Made by a program: the position numbers and the translations under genes. A stretch of 5,759 nucleotides of DNA from assembly GCA_964650945.1 (NCBI GenBank), contig CAZYXU010000203.1:1-5759 (forward strand), given 5' to 3'. The stretch is from JAXGPF01 sp964650945 (GTDB lineage Bacteria; Verrucomicrobiota; Kiritimatiellia; JAAZAB01). Positions 1 to 5,759 of the stretch are shown here, piece after piece (position 1 is the first letter of the stretch; every line of letters begins with the position of its first letter). The notes beneath the pieces were generated by a model. That model was not told the origin of the DNA and ran no database searches. It saw nothing but the letters and a program-made list of their open reading frames with translations.

Positions 1-4
1 TCAT

Positions 5-616
5 TTACGATAAAATCATTTCGCTCAGCGGGCGTTTGGGCACGTGGTGGCGCGCCTGGTTATCCCGCCAGTATTTGATCGCGCCGCGGCGCGCGGTCTC
101 CAGGATCACCGTCTCCCGCGGCCGGCCCAGGGCCAGTGCCAGTAAAATTTCGTAACGCGCGGGCAGGCGCAGGGCGCGGCGCAACCGCGGACGGTTGATG
201 GAGCCGATGATGCACCCGCCCAGCCCCGCCTCGGCGGCGCCCAGCATGATGCTCTGGGCGGCAATGCCGTGGTCGCAGCCGAAATCCTTGCGGATGGCGG
301 TGTCGCCCAGGATCAGGATGTAGGCGGCGGGGCGTTCGCCGGCCGCCGGCCCGGGCCAATCGGGGAAATACCCGGCCCAGGCCAGGCAGGGAAAGACCAG
401 GGCTTTATGGCGCGGATTGTTGAGCAGCATGAATTTCAAAGGCTGCAGGTTGCCGCCGGACGGCGACAGCCGGGCCAGGTTGACCAGGCTGCGCAAGGTT
501 GACTTGGCGACGCGCTGGTTTTCGTCAAACCGCCGGAAGGTGCGGCTGCGGGCCGCCAATTGCGTCAGGGCTGACGGCCGGGGATTTTTGCCGGCGGGCA
601 TGGCGGGCGTTTTCAT
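5..616 (-). CDS. Nitroreductase-family FMN flavoprotein
   Basis: This encodes a 203-residue protein of the nitroreductase family, small FMN enzymes that use NAD(P)H to reduce nitro compounds, quinones or other acceptors in the cytoplasm. Numbering from the chosen start, visible family motifs are the N-terminal phosphate-binding type segment SRTFRRF (24-30), SPSGGNLQP (51-59, the usual 'PSxxNxQPW' flavin-contact region with Leu where Trp is common), and the helix DHGIAAQSIMLGAAEAGLGG (115-134) followed by a C-terminal ALGRP (161-165). Length is normal for the compact members. I chose ATG 614-616 rather than the ATG at 623-625 because it overlaps the upstream stop codon as ATGA and leaves 10 bases between an AAAGGGAG ribosome binding site and the start; the other ATG would leave only one base. 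The overlap implies translational coupling with the PHP-like gene. The substrate cannot be read from the sequence; family assignment is firm, role is not. Confidence 0.88.
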   Translation of the reverse strand: MKTPAMPAGKNPRPSALTQLAARSRTFRRFDENQRVAKSTLRSLVNLARLSPSGGNLQPLKFMLLNNPRHKALVFPCLAWAGYFPDWPGPAAGERPAAYILILGDTAIRKDFGCDHGIAAQSIMLGAAEAGLGGCIIGSINRPRLRRALRLPARYEILLALALGRPRETVILETARRGAIKYWRDNQARHHVPKRPLSEMILS

Positions 617-1989
617 AACTGCCATGCTCCCTTTTTGGCGGAATCGCGGATGACGGCATAGGCGCGCGCCGGGCCGGTCTGGCGCAAGCGGTCGGCCAGT
701 TTCTGGTCCAGGGCCGGCAGGCTGCCAATGGACTGGAAGAGGCGGTTGCGGCCGGCCGGGTCGTTGCCGAATTCAGAGGCGGCGGCCGTGCCGTTATACG
801 GATAATTGGCGAAGCCGGCCATGATGGTGTGTCCCACCATGATTGCCGCGCCGGCAATGAAGGTTTCCGCGTAAGGCTGTAAAGCCCCGCCGGCGGTGTC
901 ATCCACAAACGGCTGGCCCGCCTTGTTCATTTCCGTGCCGATTTGCACCGGCAGGCGCATCCGGACGGCGAGTTTGACGATTTCATCCAGCTTGGCCAGC
1001 TTGCGCGCGCGCGCCTCCGGATCGGCGATGTTGTGGTTGCGGTCGGGGATGATGTTCAAGGCGCAGACGCCCTTGGCGCACATGCATTCCAGCATGGCCT
1101 GGGGGTCGGCTTCGCCGGCGCTGCCGCCATCCAGCCAGGCGATCATCGGCAGGGCATCGCATTCCCGCACCCAGCGGATGAAATCATCCACCGGCGGGAA
1201 TGTCTGCGGCCCGGGCTTTTCATAGCCGATGCCGCCGGCCTTGACCAGCAAGGCGCGGATGAATTCCTCCATCGACGCCTCGGCGGCGGCATGGCGGGCA
1301 ATGACTTCCGGGGACTTTTTCGACAAATCCGCCCAAAACCGCTGGTTGGCCGGCCCGGCGGAGAAGGCCGCTTCCGCCTTCAGGCGGTAGGCCCGGACAA
1401 TATGCCGCTCGGTCGGCGTGCCGGCCGGCGACAAAGGCAGGACTTCCTCTTCGTAATTCAGGGCAATGGCCGGGACGGCGGCGTTGATCCGGCCTATCAG
1501 CGCGCGGTTGCGCGCCTGGGCCTGCTCGCGGTATTGTTCCAGCACCACGCCCGGCGGCGAGCCCGGGGCCGGGAGGCGGACGAACCCGGCGCCCATGATG
1601 TAAGCCACCCCGGGTTCGCCGGGCGAATTGATATCCGCCTGCGCATACTCGGGAAAAAATGCCCGGGTTTCGATATTGACGGTTGCGCGCAGTTTTAATA
1701 TCCGGCCGGCGGCCAAAAACTCGTCCAACCCGTCCAGCACGTCGAAATCGCACAATCCGGCGGCAAACAACCCCGCGCGCGCGGCATCCCAGGCCAGGTG
1801 CGCCGGGGAGCAGCCCAGGTTGTTGTAGGAAAAAAACGAATGCATGTGCATGTTGGCCAGGGGCGCCTCGGCCGGCGGCCGCCAGTCCGTCCCCGCCGCC
1901 AGGCGCCGCAGGGCTTCCAGCCGCCGCGCCTGGTCAAAAACATCCAATTCCGGAATTTTGGAATATGATTCTTTTTTCATAGCCGCCAT
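613..1989 (-). CDS. PHP-domain-like putative metal-dependent hydrolase
   Basis: This encodes a 458-residue soluble protein with no signal peptide or membrane segment visible. The best recognisable part is an N-terminal PHP-like beta/alpha start: NMHMHSFFSYN (47-57) gives the HxH motif I (His48, His50), GLCDFDVLDG (78-87) aligns with the usual motif II 'GxxDHD', and a Glu in IETRAF (106-111) could be the motif III ligand. The C-terminal half has possible ligands in DRNHN (316-320), GTEMN (351-355) and VGHT (385-388). The His normally present in motif II is Phe82, so the metal site is altered or differently built. PHP proteins are phosphoesterases or related hydrolases, but the substrate here is unknown and catalytic activity is not assured. 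The start is uncertain: ATG at 1987-1989 and ATG at 1978-1980 are both possible and neither has a good ribosome binding site. The stop overlaps the nitroreductase start by four bases, so the two are probably one operon. Confidence 0.72.
   Translation of the reverse strand: MAAMKKESYSKIPELDVFDQARRLEALRRLAAGTDWRPPAEAPLANMHMHSFFSYNNLGCSPAHLAWDAARAGLFAAGLCDFDVLDGLDEFLAAGRILKLRATVNIETRAFFPEYAQADINSPGEPGVAYIMGAGFVRLPAPGSPPGVVLEQYREQAQARNRALIGRINAAVPAIALNYEEEVLPLSPAGTPTERHIVRAYRLKAEAAFSAGPANQRFWADLSKKSPEVIARHAAAEASMEEFIRALLVKAGGIGYEKPGPQTFPPVDDFIRWVRECDALPMIAWLDGGSAGEADPQAMLECMCAKGVCALNIIPDRNHNIADPEARARKLAKLDEIVKLAVRMRLPVQIGTEMNKAGQPFVDDTAGGALQPYAETFIAGAAIMVGHTIMAGFANYPYNGTAAASEFGNDPAGRNRLFQSIGSLPALDQKLADRLRQTGPARAYAVIRDSAKKGAWQL
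627..634 (-). promoter_or_regulatory. Ribosome binding site of the nitroreductase gene
   Basis: The minus strand reads AAAGGGAG here, inside the last codons of the upstream PHP-like gene. It lies 10 bases before the ATG at 614-616 but only one base before the ATG at 623-625, so it decides the start in favour of the downstream ATG. Confidence 0.55.
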
Positions 1990-1993
1990 TCTA

Positions 1994-2007
1994 AAGGGTT
2001 TGCCCTT
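1994..2007 (-). promoter_or_regulatory. Short hairpin just upstream of the PHP-like start
   Basis: AAGGG (1994-1998) and CCCTT (2003-2007) are perfectly complementary around a four-base loop. In the minus-strand transcript the 5' arm is itself AAGGG, the only ribosome-binding-like sequence before the ATG at 1987-1989, at a long 13-base spacing. Pairing would mask it. A five-base-pair stem is short enough to be chance, so a regulatory role is only a possibility. Confidence 0.2.
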
Positions 2008-2066
2008 GAAAATCCATGTAAAAATCCCGGTCCGGCAAAGCGGCGGGGCAGGAGTATATTATGGAG

Positions 2067-2102
2067 TTTTGAAATTGGCTCGGTTGCTTTTGAAATTAAC
2101 TC
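2067..2102. repeat. Pair of 15-base direct repeats, two helical turns apart
   Basis: TTTTGAAATTggCTC (2067-2081) recurs as TTTTGAAATTaaCTC (2088-2102), identical at 13 of 15 positions, with starts 21 bases apart. That spacing puts both copies on the same face of the helix, as expected of tandem sites for one regulator. Their location in the divergent region fits an operator, but no regulator gene is present in the window and the function is inferred. Confidence 0.45.
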
Positions 2103-2157
2103 CACCTCCATGCATGTCCGCCCGCATGAAATCGGATAGACAAACCGGCGGACGGAT

Positions 2158-2186
2158 GTTATTGTTTTCCTGTTTTCCAGTTTCAA
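2158..2186 (-). promoter_or_regulatory. Possible sigma-70-type promoter for the PHP-like/nitroreductase operon
   Basis: On the minus strand TTGAAA (2181-2186, five of six matches to TTGACA) is followed after 17 bases by AATAAC (2158-2163, four of six matches to TATAAT). Transcription from here would give a leader of about 160 bases before the PHP-like start and would run through the repeat pair at 2067-2102. The -35 hexamer partly overlaps the decarboxylase ribosome binding site on the other strand. The -10 match is weak and the organism's promoter consensus is unknown. Confidence 0.22.
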
Positions 2187-2190
2187 GGGA
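2185..2190 (+). promoter_or_regulatory. Ribosome binding site of the PLP decarboxylase gene
   Basis: AAGGGA lies seven bases before the ATG at 2198-2200. It decides the start, because the reading frame stays open for another 118 codons upstream, back to an ATG at 1844. That upstream stretch runs through the intergenic region and antisense to the PHP-like gene. Confidence 0.75.
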
Positions 2191-2197
2191 CAACCGC

Positions 2198-3340
2198 ATG
2201 GTTTCGCTGAAAATGCTGCAACAACTGGTCCGGCAACACGGCACACCGCTATTCGTGGTTGACCACGACGAGTTGCGCCGGAATTACGCGACATTCAAAA
2301 AATACCTGCCGCGCGTTCAGGCCTACTACGCCGTCAAGGCCCACCCCGACCCGGCCATCGTCAAGACGCTCTACGATGCGGGCGCGAGTTTTGACGTCGC
2401 TTCCATGCCGGAATTCATGTTGGTGTACGAAATTATAAAAGACCTGCCGCCCAAGGCGCGGCAGGATTGGATTTGGGATAAAATCATCTACGCCAATCCC
2501 ATCAAGGCCAACGAAACCCTGCGGGACCTCGACCAGTACAAGGCGCTGGTGACCTACGACAATAGCGAGGAAATCGCCAAAATCCGGCAATACGCCCCGC
2601 ATGCGGGCCTGGTGCTGCGCCTGAAGGTCCCCAACACCGGCGCCATGGTGGAATTATCCTCCAAATTCGGCGCGGCGCCCGGCGCGGCGGTGGACTTGAT
2701 CCTCGAGGCCGACCGGGCCGGCCTGACGGTCGAAGGCCTGAGCTTCCACGTCGGCAGCCAAACCACGAATTTCGAAAATTACGTGCAGGCCATCAACCTG
2801 GCCGCGAATATTTTCCAGGAAGCGCGGGAACGCGGCTATACCAAGATGTTTTTACTGGACATCGGCGGCGGCTTCCCGGCGCCTTACGACGCCACCGTGC
2901 GGCCGTTCCGCGAACTGGCCAAAAAAATCAACTCCGAGTTGGACCGGCTTTTCCCCAAAGAAATCCAGATCCTGGCGGAGCCGGGCCGGTTCCTGGTGGC
3001 GACGGCGGGGATCGCCATCTCCAAGATCATCGGCAAAGCCATGCGCGACGACAAGCTCTGCTATTACATTGACGACGGCGTTTACCACACCTTCTCGGGA
3101 ATTATCTTCGACCACTGCCGCTATCGGCTGCAGGCGTTCAAGCGGGGAGAGAAACAGATTTGCACCGTGTTCGGGCCGACCTGCGACGCGCTGGACGTGG
3201 TTTCGATGGCCGAGGAGCTCCCCGGCAACCTGGCGCGCGGCGACCTGCTCTACAGCCGGAATATCGGCGCCTACAGCGTGGCATCGTCCACGCCGTTCAA
3301 CGGGTTCCCGCCCGCCAAAGTCGTGCACGTCAACCAGTAA
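2198..3340 (+). CDS. Fold-type III PLP-dependent ornithine/lysine-type decarboxylase
   Basis: This encodes a 380-residue cytoplasmic enzyme of the alanine-racemase-fold decarboxylases, the eukaryotic-type ornithine decarboxylase group, which also contains lysine/ornithine and diaminopimelate decarboxylases. Signature elements in order are YYAVKAHP (43-50, Lys47 forming the PLP Schiff base), FDVASMPE (65-72), SFHVGSQ (182-188), DIGGGFP (221-227, phosphate loop), EPGR (261-264), DDGVY (292-296), GPTCDALD (326-333, Cys329 being the cross-subunit catalytic cysteine) and GAYS (357-360). The DDGVY, GPTCD and C-terminal STPFNGFPP motifs fit ornithine decarboxylase better than diaminopimelate or carboxynorspermidine decarboxylase. 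Ornithine to putrescine is the likeliest reaction, and lysine to cadaverine cannot be excluded. The segment between FDVAS and IIYANP is about ten residues longer than I recall for typical members. The gene converges on the carboxyspermidine genes, which would use its diamine product, and its last 11 bases overlap the 3' end of the dehydrogenase gene. Confidence 0.9.
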   Translation: MVSLKMLQQLVRQHGTPLFVVDHDELRRNYATFKKYLPRVQAYYAVKAHPDPAIVKTLYDAGASFDVASMPEFMLVYEIIKDLPPKARQDWIWDKIIYANPIKANETLRDLDQYKALVTYDNSEEIAKIRQYAPHAGLVLRLKVPNTGAMVELSSKFGAAPGAAVDLILEADRAGLTVEGLSFHVGSQTTNFENYVQAINLAANIFQEARERGYTKMFLLDIGGGFPAPYDATVRPFRELAKKINSELDRLFPKEIQILAEPGRFLVATAGIAISKIIGKAMRDDKLCYYIDDGVYHTFSGIIFDHCRYRLQAFKRGEKQICTVFGPTCDALDVVSMAEELPGNLARGDLLYSRNIGAYSVASSTPFNGFPPAKVVHVNQ

Positions 3341-4670
3341 CCGGCGCCACGGCGATCATCGGGTTGGCGGCGGAAACTGTCACCGTGGCGGTGGACCTGG
3401 CCAACTCGTCCTCCAGCTTGCCGACAGCGCCGTCAAACGACGCTTTACTGCCCGGCTCGACCTCCTTGATTTCGGTCGGCAGGCCGATTTTGTCGAGCAG
3501 GGCGATGAACGGCTCGGGATCAAGTTCTTCCACGTTCACCATGGTCCGCGGATTCCAGACGCCATTGGCCACGAGCAGGGCGGCGGCGACGGGCGGAACG
3601 CCGGCAGTGTAGCTGATGCCCTGGGATTCGACTTCCTCGTAGCATTGCTTGTGGTCGGAGACCTGGTAAATCAAGACCTCGCGCGGCCGGCCATCTTTCC
3701 AGCCCTTGACGAAATTGCCGATGCAGGTCTTGCCGGTATAGTTCGGCGCCAGCGTCTGCGGATCGGGCAGCAGCGCCTTAACCACCTTCAGCGGCACCAC
3801 CTGCTGCCCCGTGGTCAGGGTTACGGGCAGATGCGAGAGGAACCCGAGTGTGCGCAGCACGGTGAAAACATTGATGTAATGGTCGCCGAATCCCATCCAG
3901 AACCGGATGCTGTTGGCGTCAATATTCCGCGAAAGCGAATGCAACTCGTCATGGCCGTTCAGGTAGATCGGCTGGGAGCCGACCGTCGGGAAATTGTAAA
4001 CGCGCTTCACGGAATGGGTGGGATATTCCCGCCACTGGCGGTCAATCCAGGTCCAGACCTTGACAAACTCGCGGAAATTGATTTCCGGATCGAAATTCGT
4101 CGCGAAGTACTTGCCATGCCGGCCGGCGTTGACATCCATGATGTCAATCGTGTCGATCTTATCGAAATAGCGTTTCGCCGCCAGCGCGCAATAGGCGTTG
4201 ACCACGCCCGGATCGAACCCCGCGCCCAGGATGGCCGTCAGACCTTTTTCGCGGCAGCGGTCGCGGCGTTTCCACTCGTAGTTGGCGTACCAGGGCGGCG
4301 TCTCGCAAACCTTGTCCGGCTCCTCATGGATGGCGGTATCCAGGTAAACCGCGCCGGTTGCCAGGCAGGCTTCCAGGACCGACATGTTGATGAACGCACT
4401 GCCCAGGTTGATGACGATCCCGGTCCTGGTCTCCCGGATCAGGCGGACGGTCGCGGGCACGTCCAGGGCGTCGAGCGTCCGGGAATACAGTTTCCGGGCC
4501 GGATCCTGCACATGGCCTTTGCGCCGGACACTCTCAATGATGGCGTCGCATTTGGACTGGGTGCGCGATGCCAGGCAGATATCCCCGAGCGCGGCGTTGT
4601 GCATGGCCGCCTTGTGGGCCGCCACATGCGCCACCCCGCCGGCGCCGATGATCATGACGTTTGGTTGCAT
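3330..4670 (-). CDS. Carboxy(nor)spermidine dehydrogenase, saccharopine-dehydrogenase-like
   Basis: This 446-residue cytoplasmic NAD(P)H enzyme should condense aspartate semialdehyde with a diamine (putrescine or 1,3-diaminopropane) and reduce the imine to carboxyspermidine or carboxynorspermidine. The N-terminal Rossmann motif is IIGAGGVAHVAAHK (7-20), followed by CLASRTQSKCD (32-42), the usual nucleotide-specificity region of this subfamily. Further family segments are ACLATGAVYLDTA (101-113), GAGFDPGVVNAYC (149-161), and SYTAGVPPVAAA (353-364) in the C-terminal domain. The start is secure: AAGGAGGT lies eight bases before the ATG. The pathway assignment rests on the nspC gene 22 bases upstream and the convergent decarboxylase. 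The family core appears to end near 400 (VEELDPEPF at 380-388); the last 40 or so residues are an Ala/Val/Thr-rich tail that may be an extension, and its final codons overlap the decarboxylase gene. A lysine-pathway saccharopine dehydrogenase is less likely given the neighbours. Confidence 0.9.
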   Translation of the reverse strand: MQPNVMIIGAGGVAHVAAHKAAMHNAALGDICLASRTQSKCDAIIESVRRKGHVQDPARKLYSRTLDALDVPATVRLIRETRTGIVINLGSAFINMSVLEACLATGAVYLDTAIHEEPDKVCETPPWYANYEWKRRDRCREKGLTAILGAGFDPGVVNAYCALAAKRYFDKIDTIDIMDVNAGRHGKYFATNFDPEINFREFVKVWTWIDRQWREYPTHSVKRVYNFPTVGSQPIYLNGHDELHSLSRNIDANSIRFWMGFGDHYINVFTVLRTLGFLSHLPVTLTTGQQVVPLKVVKALLPDPQTLAPNYTGKTCIGNFVKGWKDGRPREVLIYQVSDHKQCYEEVESQGISYTAGVPPVAAALLVANGVWNPRTMVNVEELDPEPFIALLDKIGLPTEIKEVEPGSKASFDGAVGKLEDELARSTATVTVSAANPMIAVAPVTG

Positions 4671-4678
4671 GGCGATTT

Positions 4679-4686
4679 ACCTCCTT
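4679..4686 (-). promoter_or_regulatory. Strong ribosome binding site of the dehydrogenase gene
   Basis: The minus strand reads AAGGAGGT, a near-complete match to the anti-Shine-Dalgarno complement, eight bases before the ATG at 4668-4670. It sits in the 22-base gap after the nspC stop codon, so the dehydrogenase can be translated efficiently from the shared transcript. Confidence 0.85.
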
Positions 4687-4692
4687 CTTCAA

Positions 4693-5759
4693 TTAGCCAA
4701 GACTGGCAAGATAATCCTCATAGCCGAAAGCCCGCGCCCGGACCAGCCGGCCGTCCAGCCGCCGTACGCAGATGGCCGGCATGGGCAGCCCGTTGAACCA
4801 GTTTTTCTTCACCATGGTGTAGCCGGCGGCATCGGCCACGCGCACCAGGTCTCCCGGCCGCAGCCGGCGGCCAAGCTGGAATTCGCCGAAGACATCGCCG
4901 GCCAGGCAGGAGCGGCCGGCGATCACGCAGCGGTGCCGGCCGGGACCGGGCGCCGCCAGCCGCGGGCTGAGCCCGTAAATCAGCAAATCCAGCATATGCG
5001 CTTCCGTCGAAGCGTCAATGATGGCAATATCCTTCCGATTATGCACGACATCCAGCACCGTGGCCACCAGTTCCGCGCCGCCGGTGATGGCCGCCTCGCC
5101 GGGCTCCAGGTACACCTGGACGCCGAAAGCGCGGCTGAATTCCTTCAACCGGGCGCAGAACCGGTCCAGCGGATAGCCGGCCTTGGTGAATGCCAGCCCG
5201 CCGCCCAGGCTGACCCAGTTCATTTTTTTCAGGAGCGCGCCGTACCGGCGGCCAATCAGGTCCAGCGCCGCCGAGAAATTTCCAAAATCGTCATTCTCAC
5301 AGTTGAAATGGAACATCAGGCCGGTCAGACGCGGCGCCGCCCGGGCGAGCGCCCGGCGGTCAACCACCCCCAACCGCGAATACCGGCGCGCGGGATCGGC
5401 CAGGTCGTAATGCGAATAACTGATGCCGGGGTTCACCCGCAATCCCACCGGCAGATGCCGGACCGCGGCGTAATGCTCGTCCAGTTGGGAGACCGAGTTG
5501 AAAATGACTTTATCGGCGTATCGCCGGACTTCCCGGATTTCGGCCCTGGAAAACCCGACGCTGAAAGCATGCGTCTCGCCGCCGAATTTTTCCCGCCCCA
5601 GCCGGGCCTCGTACAGCGAACTGCTGGTCGTCCCGTCCATGTAGCGGCGCATCAGTCCGAACACGGGCCAGGCGGCGAAACATTTCAATGCCAGGACGAA
5701 TTTGGCGCCCGACGCCGCGCGCGCGCGTTCGATCAGGCGCATATTGCGCAGCAGCCGCC
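4693..5759 (-). CDS. nspC: Carboxynorspermidine/carboxyspermidine decarboxylase, 5' end outside the window
   Basis: This is the C-terminal roughly 355 residues of NspC, a cytoplasmic fold-type III PLP enzyme that decarboxylates carboxyspermidine to spermidine or carboxynorspermidine to norspermidine. The frame stays open to the window edge, and the codons before the first in-window ATG (5740-5742) continue family-like sequence, so that ATG is internal. About 20-30 N-terminal residues should lie beyond the edge. Counting from that internal Met: FVLALKCFA (15-23, Lys20 binding PLP), DGTTSSSLYEA (36-46), GLRVNPG (100-106), FHFNCEN (144-150), SLGGG (178-182), YLEPGEA (211-217), AGRSCLAGDVFGE (275-287, Cys279 as catalytic cysteine) and the C-terminal NWFNGLP (314-320). 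These separate it from ornithine and diaminopimelate decarboxylases. The segment DASTEAHMLDLL (243-254) departs from the 'CHMPDVLEMPY' form I recall for the family. It is the upstream gene of an operon with the dehydrogenase. Confidence 0.92.
   Translation of the reverse strand, partial: RLLRNMRLIERARAASGAKFVLALKCFAAWPVFGLMRRYMDGTTSSSLYEARLGREKFGGETHAFSVGFSRAEIREVRRYADKVIFNSVSQLDEHYAAVRHLPVGLRVNPGISYSHYDLADPARRYSRLGVVDRRALARAAPRLTGLMFHFNCENDDFGNFSAALDLIGRRYGALLKKMNWVSLGGGLAFTKAGYPLDRFCARLKEFSRAFGVQVYLEPGEAAITGGAELVATVLDVVHNRKDIAIIDASTEAHMLDLLIYGLSPRLAAPGPGRHRCVIAGRSCLAGDVFGEFQLGRRLRPGDLVRVADAAGYTMVKKNWFNGLPMPAICVRRLDGRLVRARAFGYEDYLASLG

Larger units (their letters stand above)
1990..2197. other. 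Divergent intergenic region between the PHP-like gene and the decarboxylase gene
   Basis: This 208-base stretch separates two divergently transcribed genes and must hold the control signals for both. It is more AT-rich than its surroundings, especially at 2051-2100 and 2157-2190. It contains a direct repeat pair, a short hairpin beside the PHP-like start and a possible minus-strand promoter, each listed separately. I found no convincing sigma-70 pair on the plus strand: TATATT at 2055-2060 lacks a fitting -35 element. No small gene with a ribosome binding site is evident. Confidence 0.7.

Noticed and set aside
617..625. Nitroreductase start three codons earlier (ATG at 623-625)
   Set aside because: The ribosome binding site would be one base from this ATG; the ATG at 614-616 has workable spacing and the ATGA overlap.
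943..1698. Open frame of 251 codons on the plus strand
   Set aside because: It lies wholly antisense to the PHP-like gene, shows no recognisable motif and has the composition of a shadow frame.
1844..2197. N-terminal extension of the decarboxylase to an upstream ATG (118 extra residues)
   Set aside because: The stretch is antisense to the PHP-like gene and then crosses the intergenic region, has no family similarity, and the ATG at 2198 has a good ribosome binding site and gives the normal family length.
3345..3390. Perfect 8-base inverted repeat (CGCCACGG and CCGTGGCG) just past the decarboxylase stop, considered as a terminator
   Set aside because: The loop is 30 bases, there is no run of T on either side, and the sequence is inside the dehydrogenase coding region where GC-rich codons make such repeats likely.
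3069..4796. Long open frame of 575 codons on the plus strand
   Set aside because: It is antisense to the dehydrogenase and overlaps the decarboxylase in another frame. Its translation resembles no family and is rich in Arg, Gly and Asp, as expected of a shadow frame in GC-rich DNA.
1..5759. CRISPR arrays, tRNA or rRNA genes, insertion sequences
   Set aside because: No regularly spaced repeat array, tRNA-like cloverleaf, rRNA sequence, transposase or terminal inverted repeat was seen, and the five genes fill nearly all of the window.

Overview
The window is a gene-dense stretch of bacterial chromosome, GC-rich by eye (roughly 60%). It carries five protein genes, no RNA genes and no mobile elements. 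The lineage cannot be fixed from the sequence. The gene families suggest an environmental or gut anaerobe-type Gram-negative, and a member of the Planctomycetes-Verrucomicrobia-Chlamydiae group is a low-confidence guess.

Layout. Positions 5-1989 (minus strand) hold a two-gene unit: a PHP-like putative metal-dependent hydrolase of unknown substrate (613-1989), then a small nitroreductase-family flavoprotein (5-616). The two are joined by a 4-base ATGA stop/start overlap. Positions 1990-2197 are a divergent intergenic region with a pair of near-identical direct repeats and a possible minus-strand promoter. Positions 2198-3340 (plus strand) encode a fold-type III PLP-dependent ornithine/lysine-type decarboxylase with a clear ribosome binding site. 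Positions 3330-5759 (minus strand) hold a second two-gene unit: carboxynorspermidine decarboxylase nspC, whose 5' end lies outside the window, followed after 22 bases by a saccharopine-dehydrogenase-like carboxy(nor)spermidine dehydrogenase. The last gene meets the decarboxylase gene tail to tail, and the two coding regions overlap by 11 bases.

How the genes fit together. The three right-hand genes form a compact polyamine pathway. The decarboxylase would make putrescine from ornithine (or cadaverine from lysine). The dehydrogenase would condense the diamine with aspartate semialdehyde to a carboxy-polyamine. NspC would remove the carboxyl group to give spermidine (or a related triamine). This is the alternative route that does not use S-adenosylmethionine decarboxylase or spermidine synthase. 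The link between this pathway and the PHP/nitroreductase pair is only proximity. No clearly new system is evident; the least explained parts are the PHP-like protein with an altered metal motif, the extended dehydrogenase C-terminus and the repeat pair in the divergent region.
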